DNA of 64,000 nt from Clostridia bacterium (GCA_017446155.1 JAFSRI010000038.1:1-64000); one strand, 5' to 3'; shown: positions 40,856-51,570, counted from the stretch's first letter. A program made the numbers and translations. The notes: generated by a model not told the origin, from the sequence alone.

Positions 40856-41920
40856 ATGAATAAAAACGTTGACATTTCGGCTGTTGATAAAAACTTCGCG
40901 GCAAGTGTTCTTGAAGAGGACGGAATAGAGTATTATGACGCCGATCAAGCGCCGCTTAGAGTTTACGGGCTTATTCGCGAAGACGGCGTATATGCAAGAG
41001 TGCCGAGCGAGGTCGCAAAACAGGCGAGCGAGCAGTTGGAGATGCTAAATCATAATACCGCGGGTGGCAGGGTAAGGCTGAAAACCGATTCCGACGTAAT
41101 ATACATCAAATGCATGATGCCGCAAAGTTGGCGCATGAGACATATGGCTGACGCCGGCTCGTCCGGATTTGATGTTTATGAAGTTATCGGCAAAAAGCAT
41201 TTGTATCTCGGCGTCATTCTTCCTCCGAGGGAAAACGTAAAAGAATACACAGAGAAGATAAACGTCCCCGAGGGGATGCACGATATTGAAATAAACATGC
41301 CGCTTTATTCCGCGGCGGGCAAAGTATACGTAGGTGTAAAAAAAGGCAGCCGTGTGCTTGAAGGCGGCAGATATACGTATGAAAAGCCGATAGTTTATTA
41401 CGGTTCGTCGATAACGCAAGGCGCGTGTGCGTCACGCCCCGGCAACACATATCAGGGAATGATAAGCCGCCGGTTTGATACAAACTATATAAACCTCGGC
41501 TATTCGGGCAACGCGAAGGGGCACCCGGCGATGATAAAATACATAAGCACGCTTGATATGAGTATTTTCGTCCTCGACTATGACCACAACGCCGTCACTC
41601 CCGAAAAATTAAAAGACACGCACTACGCCGCATATAAAACCGTTCGTGACGCTCAACCGGGTTTGCCCATCATCATGGCGAGCAGAACCGACTTTGATAA
41701 ACCATTGCAACCCGGAAAACCTTTCCGCGACGTTGTTGCTGAAACATATGAAAGAGCGATCGCCGAAGGCGATAAAAATGTGTATTTCATCGACGGTGAA
41801 AAAGAATTCAAGCATTTTGTGCGCGAAGGCAGAACGGTTGACGGAAGCCATCCAAACGACCTCGGCTTTGAAAAAATGGCAAAAGTTTTCGGTAAAATAA
41901 TCGGAAAACTGCTTAAATAA
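40856..41920 (+). CDS. Two-domain SGNH/GDSL hydrolase
   Basis: A 354-aa predicted esterase with no signal peptide. The N-terminal 170 residues resemble a beta-sandwich accessory domain. The SGNH domain begins with YYGSSITQGACAS near residue 180 (nucleophile Ser), continues with LGYSGNAKG (block II Gly) and LDYDHNA (block III Asn) and closes with DGSHPNDLG (block V Asp/His) near residue 332. Such proteins deacetylate sugars or glycans. GGAAAGG before the ATG. It shares an operon with thpR and is followed by a terminator. Confidence 0.88.
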   Translation: MNKNVDISAVDKNFAASVLEEDGIEYYDADQAPLRVYGLIREDGVYARVPSEVAKQASEQLEMLNHNTAGGRVRLKTDSDVIYIKCMMPQSWRMRHMADAGSSGFDVYEVIGKKHLYLGVILPPRENVKEYTEKINVPEGMHDIEINMPLYSAAGKVYVGVKKGSRVLEGGRYTYEKPIVYYGSSITQGACASRPGNTYQGMISRRFDTNYINLGYSGNAKGHPAMIKYISTLDMSIFVLDYDHNAVTPEKLKDTHYAAYKTVRDAQPGLPIIMASRTDFDKPLQPGKPFRDVVAETYERAIAEGDKNVYFIDGEKEFKHFVREGRTVDGSHPNDLGFEKMAKVFGKIIGKLLK

Positions 41921-41926
41921 AACATC

Positions 41927-41963
41927 ACCGCACGGTCAGCCGACCGTGCGGTGTTTGCGTTTT
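41927..41963 (+). terminator. Terminator of the thpR-SGNH operon
   Basis: ACCGCACGGTC-AGCC-GACCGTGCGGT followed by a T-rich stretch. Confidence 0.8.
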
Positions 41964-42086
41964 AAATTAAATGTGAATTTCTTTAATCGTCGGATGACGG
42001 TTTTTGAATTATGCCTTATTTCCATAACGCTTTTTCGGATAAAACGAAAAGTGAAATTTTGCTTGATCGCTCTTGTTAAAAAGGTA

Positions 42087-42773
42087 TTATACCGTTTTGG
42101 CGACGTTCGATTTTTGCTTTAATTCAACAGCCGACTTTTTTTGCACAACGTATCCCACGGTGAAAAAAATAATGGACGCAAGCAGTATCAAATGGAACAA
42201 ACTGTTGAAATCCATTTTTACGATGAACGTAAAATACAAATCTCGCTTTGCCTGAACAATACCACCCGGAATTTCGATAAATACACCTATTATATAAAAC
42301 CATAGCGCATTTTGTTTTGTTTTGAAAAAGGCAATAATAAATATTGCTCCTGCCGCAAGCACGCATACCGCCGCATAAAGAGTGAAAACGACCAAAAACT
42401 CCGCGCCGGAGAAATAAAGCGCGAGCATTGACGCATATGACAGCGCGCACAAAACCGACGCAAATATCACCGATTTTTTCAAATATCGGGTGTTAAGTTC
42501 CGTTATAGCCCTGGCGAAGAATGCGGAAACCGCAATACACATCGGCAACGGTAAAAGTATCCATACGGCATTTTCAACACTCTCATTCCATTCTATCGAA
42601 TGTACAAACAGCCCCATGGCACCGCTTACCGCAAGAGAGAGCATCATCGCTTTCCAAAGTTTTGCTCCGGCGCTGTTGTCGCGCGAAAGTATTATTAAAA
42701 ACACTATCGCTGCTATTGCGTCAAACAAGTCTGTCACCGCCGTCATTATTTCGGGAGGGGATGTAAACGTCAT
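42087..42773 (-). CDS. Multi-pass membrane protein, unknown function
   Basis: I do not recognise this 228-aa protein. It has about seven hydrophobic segments (approximate starts at residues 8, 40, 68, 98, 120, 155 and 195) with short polar loops and a basic C-terminus. No motif of a transporter, protease or kinase is visible. The promoter TTGAAC-17-TATAAT (42849-42821, minus strand) lies upstream and GGGTG precedes the ATG. Single gene. It could be a member of an uncharacterised seven-helix family. Confidence 0.75.
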   Translation of the reverse strand: MTFTSPPEIMTAVTDLFDAIAAIVFLIILSRDNSAGAKLWKAMMLSLAVSGAMGLFVHSIEWNESVENAVWILLPLPMCIAVSAFFARAITELNTRYLKKSVIFASVLCALSYASMLALYFSGAEFLVVFTLYAAVCVLAAGAIFIIAFFKTKQNALWFYIIGVFIEIPGGIVQAKRDLYFTFIVKMDFNSLFHLILLASIIFFTVGYVVQKKSAVELKQKSNVAKTV

Positions 42774-42820
42774 ATTTTCACCCGTGCATAAAGCACAACA
42801 AGCCTTTCGCTTTTTGTTTT

Positions 42821-42849
42821 ATTATAAATCCTATCATCGCACAGTTCAA
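42821..42849 (-). promoter_or_regulatory. Promoter of the seven-helix protein gene
   Basis: On the minus strand TTGAAC (42849-42844), 17 bp, TATAAT (42826-42821). Confidence 0.6.
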
Positions 42850-42903
42850 TATATAAATGAAAAAAATTTTGTTATACGAATATGCAATATAGTATATATT
42901 CAC

Positions 42904-42933
42904 TTGACAATCAAACGGAAAATAATGTATAAT
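42904..42933 (+). promoter_or_regulatory. Promoter of the purB-fhs operon
   Basis: TTGACA (42904-42909), an 18-bp spacer, TATAAT (42928-42933). A leader of about 165 bases follows before purB. No purine riboswitch core could be recognised in it, but a regulatory leader is not excluded. Confidence 0.7.
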
Positions 42934-43103
42934 TTAAGAGCACGGATATATCCCGAAAATAATACAAAGTTTTAGGTTCGGCGGAGCTTGAAAAATTGAA
43001 ACGAGCGCCTTGCGCCGTGACGGAAAACGATGTTTTAGCCGTGAATAAAAGGCAATGAATTTTGCGGTTTTTGATTTTCGGTAGAGATAAAAAGGAGCAT
43101 AAA

Positions 43104-44537
43104 ATGGACAGCAAAACACGATATGTTTCGCCGTTTTCGACGAGATACGCGTCAGACGAGATGCAATATGTTTTTTCGGAGGAATTCAAATTCAGAACAT
43201 GGCGCAGGCTTTGGATCGCGCTTGCAAAAGCAGAAAAAACGCTCGGTGTGAACATTACAGACGAGCAGATAGTGGAACTTGAAGCGAATGCCGAGAATAT
43301 AAATTACGACGTTGCCGAGGCGAGAGAAAAAGAATGCCGACACGACGTAATGAGCCACGTTTATGCATACGGCAAGCAATGCCCGAAGGCGGAAGGAATA
43401 ATTCACCTCGGGGCGACGTCGTGCTATGTGGGGGATAATACCGACGTTATTATTTTACGTGAGGCGTCGAGGATAATTCTTAAAAAAGCGGCGGCTGTAA
43501 TAAAGAACCTTTCGGATTTTGCTCAAAAATATAAAGCCGTGCCTACGCTTGCATACACACATCTTCAACCGGCACAACTGACGACGGTCGGCAAGCGCGC
43601 AACGCTTTGGATGAACGAACTTATAATGGATATGGAAAATTTGAGATTCCAACTTGACAACCTGAAACTTCTCGGGCAAAAGGGAACGACGGGAACACAA
43701 GCGAGTTTCATGGATATTTTCAACGGCGACGAGGAAAAGGTAAAAAAACTCGAAGCCTTGATAGCAAAAGAGATGGGCTTTGAAAAATGCGTACCTGTGT
43801 CAGGGCAAACGTATTCGAGAAAAACCGACGCATATTTTCTCGGTGTTTTGTCCGGATTTGCACAAAGTGCGGGGAAATTTTCAAACGATATGAGAATTTT
43901 GCAGTCGTTTGAAGAGGTAGAGGAACCGTTTGAAAGTTCGCAGATAGGTTCATCCGCCATGCCGTATAAGCGCAATCCCATGAGATGCGAGCGTATGACG
44001 TCGCTTTCAAGATACGTAATGTCGATTGCCGTAAATCCCGCTCTTACCGCGAGCACGCAGTGGTTTGAAAGAACACTTGACGATTCCGCAAACAAGCGCA
44101 TTTCCACCGCCGAGGCGTTCCTCGCCGTTGACGCAATTTTAAATATATATATAAACGTTACGTCGGGTTTGGTAGTTTATGAAAATGTGATAAATCGTCG
44201 AGTTATGGAGAAACTGCCGTTTATGGCGACGGAAAACATAATGATGGAAGCTGTAAAACGAGGGGGAAACCGTCAGCAGCTGCACGAGGCGTTAAGAGTA
44301 CATTCTCAGGCGGCGGCGACGGAAGTCAAGCTCCACGGCGCAGAAAACGATCTTATCTCACGCATCGCCTCCGACAGTCTTTTCGGGCTGACGGAAGAAG
44401 AGATAAGAAGGGAACTTGATCCGAAGAAGTTTATAGGCAGAAGCATCTCGCAGGTAGACGAGTTTTCTGAGGAGATCGTCAGACCTGTGCTGGAAGAATA
44501 TTACAAGGAAGAAATAAAGGCGGAACTCAAAGTTTAG
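43104..44537 (+). CDS. purB: Adenylosuccinate lyase
   Basis: A 477-aa fumarase-superfamily lyase that releases fumarate from SAICAR and adenylosuccinate, acting twice in purine synthesis. Motifs: ECRHDVMSHVYAYGKQCP near residue 90, GATSCYVGDNTD near 112 and the signature GSSAMPYKRNPMRCERM near 290. ATG 43104 is used; AAAGGAG lies 7 bases upstream, and the longer frame upstream is not supported. Only 24 bases separate it from fhs, which makes the formyl-folate used in purine synthesis. Confidence 0.95.
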   Translation: MDSKTRYVSPFSTRYASDEMQYVFSEEFKFRTWRRLWIALAKAEKTLGVNITDEQIVELEANAENINYDVAEAREKECRHDVMSHVYAYGKQCPKAEGIIHLGATSCYVGDNTDVIILREASRIILKKAAAVIKNLSDFAQKYKAVPTLAYTHLQPAQLTTVGKRATLWMNELIMDMENLRFQLDNLKLLGQKGTTGTQASFMDIFNGDEEKVKKLEALIAKEMGFEKCVPVSGQTYSRKTDAYFLGVLSGFAQSAGKFSNDMRILQSFEEVEEPFESSQIGSSAMPYKRNPMRCERMTSLSRYVMSIAVNPALTASTQWFERTLDDSANKRISTAEAFLAVDAILNIYINVTSGLVVYENVINRRVMEKLPFMATENIMMEAVKRGGNRQQLHEALRVHSQAAATEVKLHGAENDLISRIASDSLFGLTEEEIRRELDPKKFIGRSISQVDEFSEEIVRPVLEEYYKEEIKAELKV

Positions 44538-44561
44538 TTATAAAAAAGGGGGTATTCCCGA

Positions 44562-46232
44562 ATGACATATAAAACCGACATAGAAATCGCGCGGCAAGCA
44601 GTGATAAAACCCATAACCGATGTCGCAAGCTCGCTTGGAATTGATGCGGACGCGATTGAACAATATGGCAAGCACAAGGCAAAGTTGCCGCTGTCGCTGC
44701 TTGATGAAAATCGTGAAAACGGGAAGTTGATTCTTGTAACTGCAATTACCCCGACGCCTGCCGGCGAGGGCAAAACCACGACGACGATAGGGCTTGCCGA
44801 CGGATTGAGAAAAATAGGGAAGAAGTCGGTTGTGGCTTTGAGAGAGCCGTCGCTCGGCCCTGTGTTCGGGATGAAAGGCGGAGCCGCCGGCGGCGGATAC
44901 GCTCAGGTCGTACCGATGGAGGACATAAATCTGCATTTCACCGGCGACTTCCACGCGATTGGCGCGGCGAACAATCTTTTGGCGGCTATGATAGATAATC
45001 ACATTCATCAAGGCAACGCTTTGGGAATTGACCCGCGTAAGATAACGTGGAAACGGTGCGTCGATATCAACGACAGACAACTGAGGAATATTGTTGACGG
45101 CCTTGGCGGAAAAACCGACGGAACTCCGCGTGAGGACGGATTTGATATAACCGTGGCAAGCGAGATAATGGCGGTGTTTTGCCTTTCGGAGTCGATAAAA
45201 GACTTAAAAAAGCGGCTATCCGAAATGATCGTTGCTTACACTTATTCCGACAAACCCGTTACTGCCGGCGATATAAATGCGGTTGGTGCCATGACGGCAC
45301 TGCTGAAAGACGCTTTGAAGCCAAACATTGTTCAAACGCTCGAAGGCACGCCTGCGCTCGTTCACGGCGGTCCGTTTGCAAACATTGCACACGGGTGCAA
45401 TTCGGTCATCGCAACAAAGACGGCGCTTAAACTCGGCGATTATGTTGTGACGGAAGCGGGTTTTGGGGCGGATCTCGGAGCGGAGAAGTTCATTGATATA
45501 AAATGCCGCTCGGCGGGGTTAAAGCCCGACGCCGTTGTAGTGGTGGCAACTGTTCGCGCGCTTAAAATGCACGGCGGCGTGCCGAAAACGTCGCTCGGAG
45601 AAGAAAATCTCGACGCGCTCCAAAAAGGTATGCCGAATCTTTTAAGACATGTTTCAAATATCAAAAACGTATTCGGACTTCCGTGTGTTGTTGCGCTGAA
45701 CCGTTTTCCGACTGACACCGACAACGAGATATGCACGGTCGTTGAAAAATGCAGACAGTTCGGCGTAAACGTGCGGCTGTCGACCGTATGGGCTGACGGT
45801 GGAGAAGGCGGAGCAGAGCTTGCGGAAGAGGTCGTGAGATTGTGTGAAACAAAAAGCGAGCTATCATATTGCTACTCGCTTGATGAGTCGATAGAAGAGA
45901 AGATAAACAGCATAACGACGAAAATTTATGGAGGCGACGGAGCAGTATTCACGCCTCAGGCAAAAAAACAGATAGAAACGCTTGAAAAGCTCGGCTACGG
46001 AGCGCTTCCGGTTTGTATGGCTAAAACGCAGTACAGCTTCTCGGATGAACCGACAAAGCTCGGCGCGCCCGACGGGTTCAACATCACCGTGCGAAACGTA
46101 AAAGTTTCGGCGGGAGCCGGATTTATAGTTGTATTGACGGGTGACATATTGACGATGCCGGGGCTTCCGAAACGTCCGGCGGCGGAGAGTATCGACGTCG
46201 ATGAAAACGGAAATATAACAGGACTGTTTTAA
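44562..46232 (+). CDS. fhs: Formate--tetrahydrofolate ligase
   Basis: A 556-aa ligase that joins formate to tetrahydrofolate with ATP, supplying 10-formyl-THF for purines and the Wood-Ljungdahl or glycine pathways. The P-loop [14 protein letters not shown] lies near residue 67, [21 protein letters not shown] near 98, and the length is normal. AAGGGGG precedes the ATG. It shares an operon with purB and is closed by a strong terminator. There are no other acetogenesis genes here, so a purine role is the safer reading. Confidence 0.97.
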   Translation: MTYKTDIEIARQAVIKPITDVASSLGIDADAIEQYGKHKAKLPLSLLDENRENGKLILVTAITPTPAGEGKTTTTIGLADGLRKIGKKSVVALREPSLGPVFGMKGGAAGGGYAQVVPMEDINLHFTGDFHAIGAANNLLAAMIDNHIHQGNALGIDPRKITWKRCVDINDRQLRNIVDGLGGKTDGTPREDGFDITVASEIMAVFCLSESIKDLKKRLSEMIVAYTYSDKPVTAGDINAVGAMTALLKDALKPNIVQTLEGTPALVHGGPFANIAHGCNSVIATKTALKLGDYVVTEAGFGADLGAEKFIDIKCRSAGLKPDAVVVVATVRALKMHGGVPKTSLGEENLDALQKGMPNLLRHVSNIKNVFGLPCVVALNRFPTDTDNEICTVVEKCRQFGVNVRLSTVWADGGEGGAELAEEVVRLCETKSELSYCYSLDESIEEKINSITTKIYGGDGAVFTPQAKKQIETLEKLGYGALPVCMAKTQYSFSDEPTKLGAPDGFNITVRNVKVSAGAGFIVVLTGDILTMPGLPKRPAAESIDVDENGNITGLF

Positions 46233-46233
46233 A

Positions 46234-46269
46234 AAAATATCCCGTAACGAATCTGTTACGGGATATTTT
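46234..46269. terminator. Terminator between fhs and the serine hydrolase
   Basis: AAAATATCCCGTAACG-AATC-TGTTACGGGATATTTTG type stem with T-rich ends on both sides. It can serve both convergent genes. Confidence 0.85.
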
Positions 46270-46272
46270 GTT

Positions 46273-48084
46273 TTAGTTGTTGCTCTCGCCGCTTGGCAGT
46301 TCATTTTTGTCGTTGTCGCAATTTTCAAGAATATCGCTTGCGCCGTCGGTCTTTTCGGTCAAAGCGGCACTCGGAGAAAAACGCATCGCCGCCTTGTATG
46401 CGATAAGGTCGGAATCTTCAACCATCGACGCCATGTTAAGTTTTGCCGGCAACCCTTTTGTGAGGTATTCGCCGGAATAAAACGGTACGGCGCTTTTGAT
46501 ACATTCGGTGCCCGGCGTTTCGATGTGACTGTAACGAAGTGTGTTTGAATCTATCACCATTGTGAATGTTTTTGAGCTTGGAAGCTCAATAAATGACGCG
46601 CGGAATTTTATTGTCGGCAGTTCATCTTCGTTTACTGTTATCTTGCCTCGTGTCGCCACCCTGAAAATGTTTGGACCGTATTTTATGTCGGTTATTTCGT
46701 ATCTGTCAATACCAAGCGGAACCTCAACCGTGTCGTTTTCCTCGGTGAAAATTATATAAAACTTGCCGTTATCACGTTGCTCGAATTTTATTCGTTTCAG
46801 TCCGCCGGAAAAATAATTTGTTGTTATTTGCGCTGTCAACGGCACAAATCCTATCGGCAGGGATTGGGCTGTAAAATACGTTTTGCCCGAAAGGCGCTCG
46901 GTTATCTCCGGTGTTATTTTTTTTGATATGAATTTTGACAATGGAGTGCGGATGGCGGGGTCTTTTAGAAATCTCAAATAATCGCTTAGGTCTTTTTCGG
47001 TGACTGATGCGTCTTTGAGAATACTTGTGTTTTTATCGAAATATTTTTCGGCGATGCGATAATACGGCGATTGCTGGAAAAATTCATCGTTGCCGGCGGT
47101 AGTAACGATAATAACGCCGCTGTCTTTTAAACAAAACGTGTTTTGCCCGAACATGCCGTTGAACAAGAACGAGTTTGATTTTCTTCCTATCCACATTTGG
47201 TAGCCATAGTCGAAATCTCCGTACGTTTCGGGCGGAGAAAAGTGTGACGATGTGGCGGCATTGACGTAATCCTCCGGCAAAAGTCTTTCGCCGTTCCATA
47301 CGCCGCCATGAAGAAGAAGCATTGCGAGCTTGCCGAGATCCTCCGAGCAGATATAAAGCCCCCAGCCGCCGCGGGCGTGTCCCATGGGGCATTTTTCCCA
47401 GAACGTTCCCTTTATTTCCAACGGAGCGAAGATTTTTCCTTTAAGATATTCGTCAATCTCTTTTCCGCTTTTCTTTTCCACTATGCGCGCGAGCATATAT
47501 GTGTTTAAACTGTTGTAATTATAGGTTTTGCCGACGTTTCCGCCTTGAAAAACCGTAAAAAACTCTCTTGTCCAATCCGTTTCGCAAAGCGCGCCCGCTT
47601 CATTGAAGGTTGAGGCACTTTGCATAGTCAACAGATTTTCTACCGTCAGTTTGTCGTACATACTGCGGTTAAGTTTCTTCACCTCCGGAAACATATCGAC
47701 GACTTTGTCGTTTACCGCAAGTTTCCCTTCGCCTATAAGCGCGCCGACGGCTATCGACACAACGCTTTTACAGCCGGAAAACGTGTATTGCGGAAGGTCG
47801 GCTTGATAAGGGCCGAACTCGGCTTTGCATACGACGGCGCCGTCTTTTATTATTGTGACGGTGTGCATATCGAGTTTTTTGTTCTCTTTCAGCTCTTTAA
47901 GAAAACCGAGTATTTGAGAATAGCTTAGCCCCACCTCTTCCGGCGTTTTTTCGGGGAGTTTTGCGTGATTTCTTACACGCGCCGGAACTTGCTTTATTGC
48001 TGCCTCGCCGTAATCTGTGCAGTGTGACTGTTTGCTATCCATTATTTTTTTCAAATAATCAAATTCATCTCTGTAAATCGACAT
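46273..48084 (-). CDS. Beta-lactamase-fold serine hydrolase
   Basis: A 603-aa protein with a class-C-type serine hydrolase core. The nucleophile motif is SGCKSVVS near residue 105 (SxxK), the second motif YNSLN near residue 195, and a GH-type motif probably lies near NGMFGQNTF. No signal peptide is visible, so it is likely cytoplasmic, unlike classical lactamases. The C-terminal 200 residues form a separate beta-rich domain, perhaps ligand-binding, with a final acidic tail. It is 12 bases after the phosphoesterase gene. Probable role: esterase or peptidase on a small compound; not established. Confidence 0.85.
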   Translation of the reverse strand: MSIYRDEFDYLKKIMDSKQSHCTDYGEAAIKQVPARVRNHAKLPEKTPEEVGLSYSQILGFLKELKENKKLDMHTVTIIKDGAVVCKAEFGPYQADLPQYTFSGCKSVVSIAVGALIGEGKLAVNDKVVDMFPEVKKLNRSMYDKLTVENLLTMQSASTFNEAGALCETDWTREFFTVFQGGNVGKTYNYNSLNTYMLARIVEKKSGKEIDEYLKGKIFAPLEIKGTFWEKCPMGHARGGWGLYICSEDLGKLAMLLLHGGVWNGERLLPEDYVNAATSSHFSPPETYGDFDYGYQMWIGRKSNSFLFNGMFGQNTFCLKDSGVIIVTTAGNDEFFQQSPYYRIAEKYFDKNTSILKDASVTEKDLSDYLRFLKDPAIRTPLSKFISKKITPEITERLSGKTYFTAQSLPIGFVPLTAQITTNYFSGGLKRIKFEQRDNGKFYIIFTEENDTVEVPLGIDRYEITDIKYGPNIFRVATRGKITVNEDELPTIKFRASFIELPSSKTFTMVIDSNTLRYSHIETPGTECIKSAVPFYSGEYLTKGLPAKLNMASMVEDSDLIAYKAAMRFSPSAALTEKTDGASDILENCDNDKNELPSGESNN

Positions 48085-48096
48085 CTTTCCGTCCTT

Positions 48097-49191
48097 TCAA
48101 TAATTGAATGTTCTTCCGTCGCCTATGCCGTATCTTACGGTCTTTATGACGCGTTTTTCTTTGTTTATGCAGTAAAAATCAAAACAGGTTTCCTTTGCCG
48201 AATAAGGAGTTTTTATGAGTTCGCGTCCGTTTTCATCCCGCGCAACGCCGGAATTGTTCCTGCCCGCCGCGGCTGATGATATATCGAGGATTCCTCCGCG
48301 CAACAGATGCGCGTCTGTGTGTATGTGACCGCAAATTCTTGCGATAACGTTTATTTTCCGCGACGAAAAGTCAACGTCAACGTCATACGGAAAGTCGCCG
48401 TCGGAACAATGGCTTTTGTATGAACCGCCGCTCATGGCCGACTTGATTATCTCCGTCAGCACATCGCCGTTCGTCGCTGCGCCGTCGTTTTCAAGTCCGC
48501 CCGGAAAAGGAATATGCTCTATAAGCACGATGTCGGTTTCGCCGTCAACGTTTAACGCCTTTTCGCCAAGCCAACGCAACTGCTCGCCTGAATAGCCGTA
48601 ATCCCATTGTTGAGAATATTTAAGCCACCCGTTTTTCTCAATCATATGCGGTACTTCATCGCCGTTTAGAACAATCACCCGCATACGCTTTTGCGGCATG
48701 TCATACGCGCCGTAAAGCGCCTTTTCTGCGTCGGGAGAAATAAAATTTGCATAGCTCCTTTGATGTGAAAACAGCACGTCGTATTGTACGCTGTCGGGAA
48801 CTTCAAAACCTGATGCAGATTTAAACGGCGGCATGTTTTCTTTGTGGCCGTGAATGGAGTTGTCGTCGTGATTACCTTGACAGACAAGCCATGGCATATC
48901 CAGCGCCGAGAAATATTCGTTAAGCTCGCGCATCATATCAATATGCTCCTCGGGGCTCGGCGGATAGTTTCCGACGTTGTCGCCGCCGAGAACGGCAAAA
49001 TCGACTTTTTGTTCTTTGTTTACGTCGTTTATAACAGAGATGATATTCCCGACGGTCACTCTCATTTCAGTTATGCATTTATAGTGCAAATCGGGTATGA
49101 ACGCAAATACAGTGTCAAAGTTACCGCCCTTTATTTCATTTTTTATCCGTTCCGCTTCTTTTTTCGCATAGTCTCTATATTCTGTTTCCAT
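48097..49191 (-). CDS. Calcineurin-type metallophosphoesterase
   Basis: A 364-aa metal-dependent phosphoesterase. The metal ligands are in PDLHY near residue 33, GGDNVG near 68, QGNHDD near 108, and the His pair in IEHIPFPGG and GHIHTD. The fold suits nucleotide, phospholipid or phosphodiester substrates. No signal peptide. AAGGAAAAG precedes the ATG. It heads a two-gene unit with the serine hydrolase; a shared small-molecule pathway is plausible but unproven. Confidence 0.88.
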   Translation of the reverse strand: METEYRDYAKKEAERIKNEIKGGNFDTVFAFIPDLHYKCITEMRVTVGNIISVINDVNKEQKVDFAVLGGDNVGNYPPSPEEHIDMMRELNEYFSALDMPWLVCQGNHDDNSIHGHKENMPPFKSASGFEVPDSVQYDVLFSHQRSYANFISPDAEKALYGAYDMPQKRMRVIVLNGDEVPHMIEKNGWLKYSQQWDYGYSGEQLRWLGEKALNVDGETDIVLIEHIPFPGGLENDGAATNGDVLTEIIKSAMSGGSYKSHCSDGDFPYDVDVDFSSRKINVIARICGHIHTDAHLLRGGILDISSAAAGRNNSGVARDENGRELIKTPYSAKETCFDFYCINKEKRVIKTVRYGIGDGRTFNY

Positions 49192-49258
49192 ATCTTTTCC
49201 TTGCGGCGTTTATTTACACATATATTATCATATTTTGCCGCTATTTTCAATATCATGC

Positions 49259-49287
49259 TTGATTTTATTGAGAATAATTGATATAAT
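49259..49287 (+). promoter_or_regulatory. Promoter of the GH78-like operon
   Basis: TTGATT (49259-49264), a 17-bp spacer, TATAAT (49282-49287). A leader of about 150 bases follows. Confidence 0.6.
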
Positions 49288-49443
49288 AAAATGTAAATAT
49301 GTTTTATTTAAATATAAAAACAGTTTTTGAATACGGCTGTTTTGGGCAAGATTTCGCATATTTTTGCGTTTACCGACCTATGTTTCGGCGGATACCGCGA
49401 AGAGGCGCCGTAAGATACAACAAAGAGGGGAGATGAATTTTAA

Positions 49444-51552
49444 ATGCTGGCAGATGCAAGCTGGATTTGGCTTAATGAAAAAACACATCCGCAACTTCAA
49501 AGTTCCCCATATACATATTATTGCGAAAAAGACGACTTCGACGGATATTGCGCCGTCGAAATTTCACGCGCATACAGATTCATGAAAACGGCGGTCAGCC
49601 TTAAAATAGACGTATGCGCCGACACGGTCTACCGCCTCTGGATAAACGGTATGTTCACAGGTTCCGGACCCGTTTACAGCGGGGGAGATAATTCCTCGGT
49701 TTTGCGCGCGGGCAAGCGGTATTTTTCAACATACAAACTGCAATCGGACCCCGAAACGCTTTCCATACGCGCTATCGTTCGCAAAAATCCTACGATAATG
49801 GCTGAAAGTTCGGCTGGCGTCGGCGGGTTTATACTCTCGTGCGAGATAACGTATGACGACGGTACGGTTGAGAGCGTGAACACCGACGACAAGTGGGATA
49901 TTCGCTTGCTGAACTCTCGCATAAGCGACGCGGAAACCGACTTTACGCGTCCTCAGGCCGAATGGGAAAAGGCGCAGATCGTGCCGTATCCCGTAGATCT
50001 TTTCAAATCTCCGATACCGAATCTTTCGGAAGAGCAGATATTCCCGCAAAACAGGGAAATGATGATTTGCCCGCCGTATTCTTCCGCACGCTTTTGCGTT
50101 GATTTCGACAGAATATATGCGGCTTATGCGATATTCTCGTGCGACGGAGAGGATTATACGGTGCTTTGCGGCGCGTCTGAATGTGAGGATGAACCGTATG
50201 AAACAGAAAAGATAACCGCAAAAGGCAAGGTCGAATATTTTTCAATACAATACAAAAGTTATGGCAAAATTATATTCGACGTAATAAATCGCGGCTCGAC
50301 TCCGGTTAAAATATATGATGTGTCACTGCTTTTCAGGCATTATCCCGTCAGCCGCCGCGGCACGTTCATGTGCTCGGACGCAGAACTTAATTCGATTTAC
50401 AGGCTGTGCGTTGACACGCTTGATATTTGCAGGCAAGATCTTCACCTTGACAGTCCCCGCCACCGCGAGCCGCTCGGCTGCGTAGGCGATTATTACATTG
50501 AGGCGCTGACCGAATATTTCGTTTACGGCGACAAGGCTCTGACAGGATTTGATATAACCAGAATAGGCGACTATCTGTTGGCAAACGACGGCAAAATGTT
50601 CCACACGTCATATTCGCTTATTTGGATTATGATGATTTATGACTATTATACTTACACGGGTGACGACTCTATCTTTGCCGAAACCGAGCAAGCAATGCTT
50701 AAACTGCTGCAAAAATTCGAGGAATACGTCGGACCTCTCGGAGTAATTGAAAAAGCGCCGAACTATATGTTTGTCGATTGGGTAAACATAGACGGTTTCG
50801 ACCTCCATCATCCGCCGAAAGCGTTGGGGCAGGCGGTGCTTACCGCATTCTATTACAGGGCGCTCGATATTACGTCAAAAATATACGCTTTGCGCTCAAA
50901 CAATAAATTGAGAAGCCGTTTTCGTCTTGCGGCGGACGCCGTAAAAAAAGGATTTAACGATTGTTTCTATGATGAAAAACGCGGACTGTATTTTGCAGGC
51001 ATGGGCACAAAAGAAACGTCGCCTGTCGGCAAGTGGTTGCCGGAAAACGTCCGTAAACGCTATTTTATGCGCCATGTAAATGCCCTTGCGGTACTATTCG
51101 GTTTAGCAGACGGAAAAGACGCAAAGACGATAGCCGTTCGTGTTGCGTCCGACAAGACGCTCGGCGACGTTCAGCCGTATTTTATGCATTATGTCCTTGA
51201 CGTTGTCTATAAATACGGGCTGTTTGAAAAATACGGTTTAAAACTTATAAGGCGTTGGAAAACGCTCGTTGACGAATGCCCGAAAGGGCTGGGCGAATGC
51301 TGGCCCGGGTTTGACGGAGACCACAGCCACGCGTGGGGATGTACGCCTGCGTATCAGCTGACGCGCGCGGTATTGGGGCTTGAAATCGTCGGCGCGGGAT
51401 TTTCGGAGATAAAGTTAAAGCCGGAACTTTACGGGCTTGAATCTGCCGAAATATACCTTCCCACACCGTATGGCGACATAGAATGCATCCTTTCGCGAGG
51501 AAACAAACCGAAAATTAAGGTGCCCGACGGCATAAGTTATACATTGCTTTAA
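49444..51552 (+). CDS. Alpha-L-rhamnosidase-like protein (GH78 type)
   Basis: A 702-aa protein of the GH78 class. The N-terminal 330 residues are beta-sandwich domains (ASWIWLNEK start, YRLWINGMF and GPVYSGG region). The catalytic (alpha/alpha)6 barrel begins near residue 340 with DICRQDLHLDSPRHREPLGCVGDYYIEA, in which the acidic residues are candidates for catalysis, and continues through FVDWVNIDGFD. A C-terminal beta domain follows (KLKPELYGLE). No signal peptide, so intracellular hydrolysis of imported rhamnosides or related glycosides is likely. GAGGGGAG lies rather far (13 bases) before the ATG. Confidence 0.85.
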   Translation: MLADASWIWLNEKTHPQLQSSPYTYYCEKDDFDGYCAVEISRAYRFMKTAVSLKIDVCADTVYRLWINGMFTGSGPVYSGGDNSSVLRAGKRYFSTYKLQSDPETLSIRAIVRKNPTIMAESSAGVGGFILSCEITYDDGTVESVNTDDKWDIRLLNSRISDAETDFTRPQAEWEKAQIVPYPVDLFKSPIPNLSEEQIFPQNREMMICPPYSSARFCVDFDRIYAAYAIFSCDGEDYTVLCGASECEDEPYETEKITAKGKVEYFSIQYKSYGKIIFDVINRGSTPVKIYDVSLLFRHYPVSRRGTFMCSDAELNSIYRLCVDTLDICRQDLHLDSPRHREPLGCVGDYYIEALTEYFVYGDKALTGFDITRIGDYLLANDGKMFHTSYSLIWIMMIYDYYTYTGDDSIFAETEQAMLKLLQKFEEYVGPLGVIEKAPNYMFVDWVNIDGFDLHHPPKALGQAVLTAFYYRALDITSKIYALRSNNKLRSRFRLAADAVKKGFNDCFYDEKRGLYFAGMGTKETSPVGKWLPENVRKRYFMRHVNALAVLFGLADGKDAKTIAVRVASDKTLGDVQPYFMHYVLDVVYKYGLFEKYGLKLIRRWKTLVDECPKGLGECWPGFDGDHSHAWGCTPAYQLTRAVLGLEIVGAGFSEIKLKPELYGLESAEIYLPTPYGDIECILSRGNKPKIKVPDGISYTLL

Positions 51553-51570
51553 ATGAAAGGAACAGACGCG

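Noticed and set aside
42934-43103. Purine riboswitch in the purB leader
   Set aside because: The core motifs of the purine aptamer could not be found in the 165-base leader.
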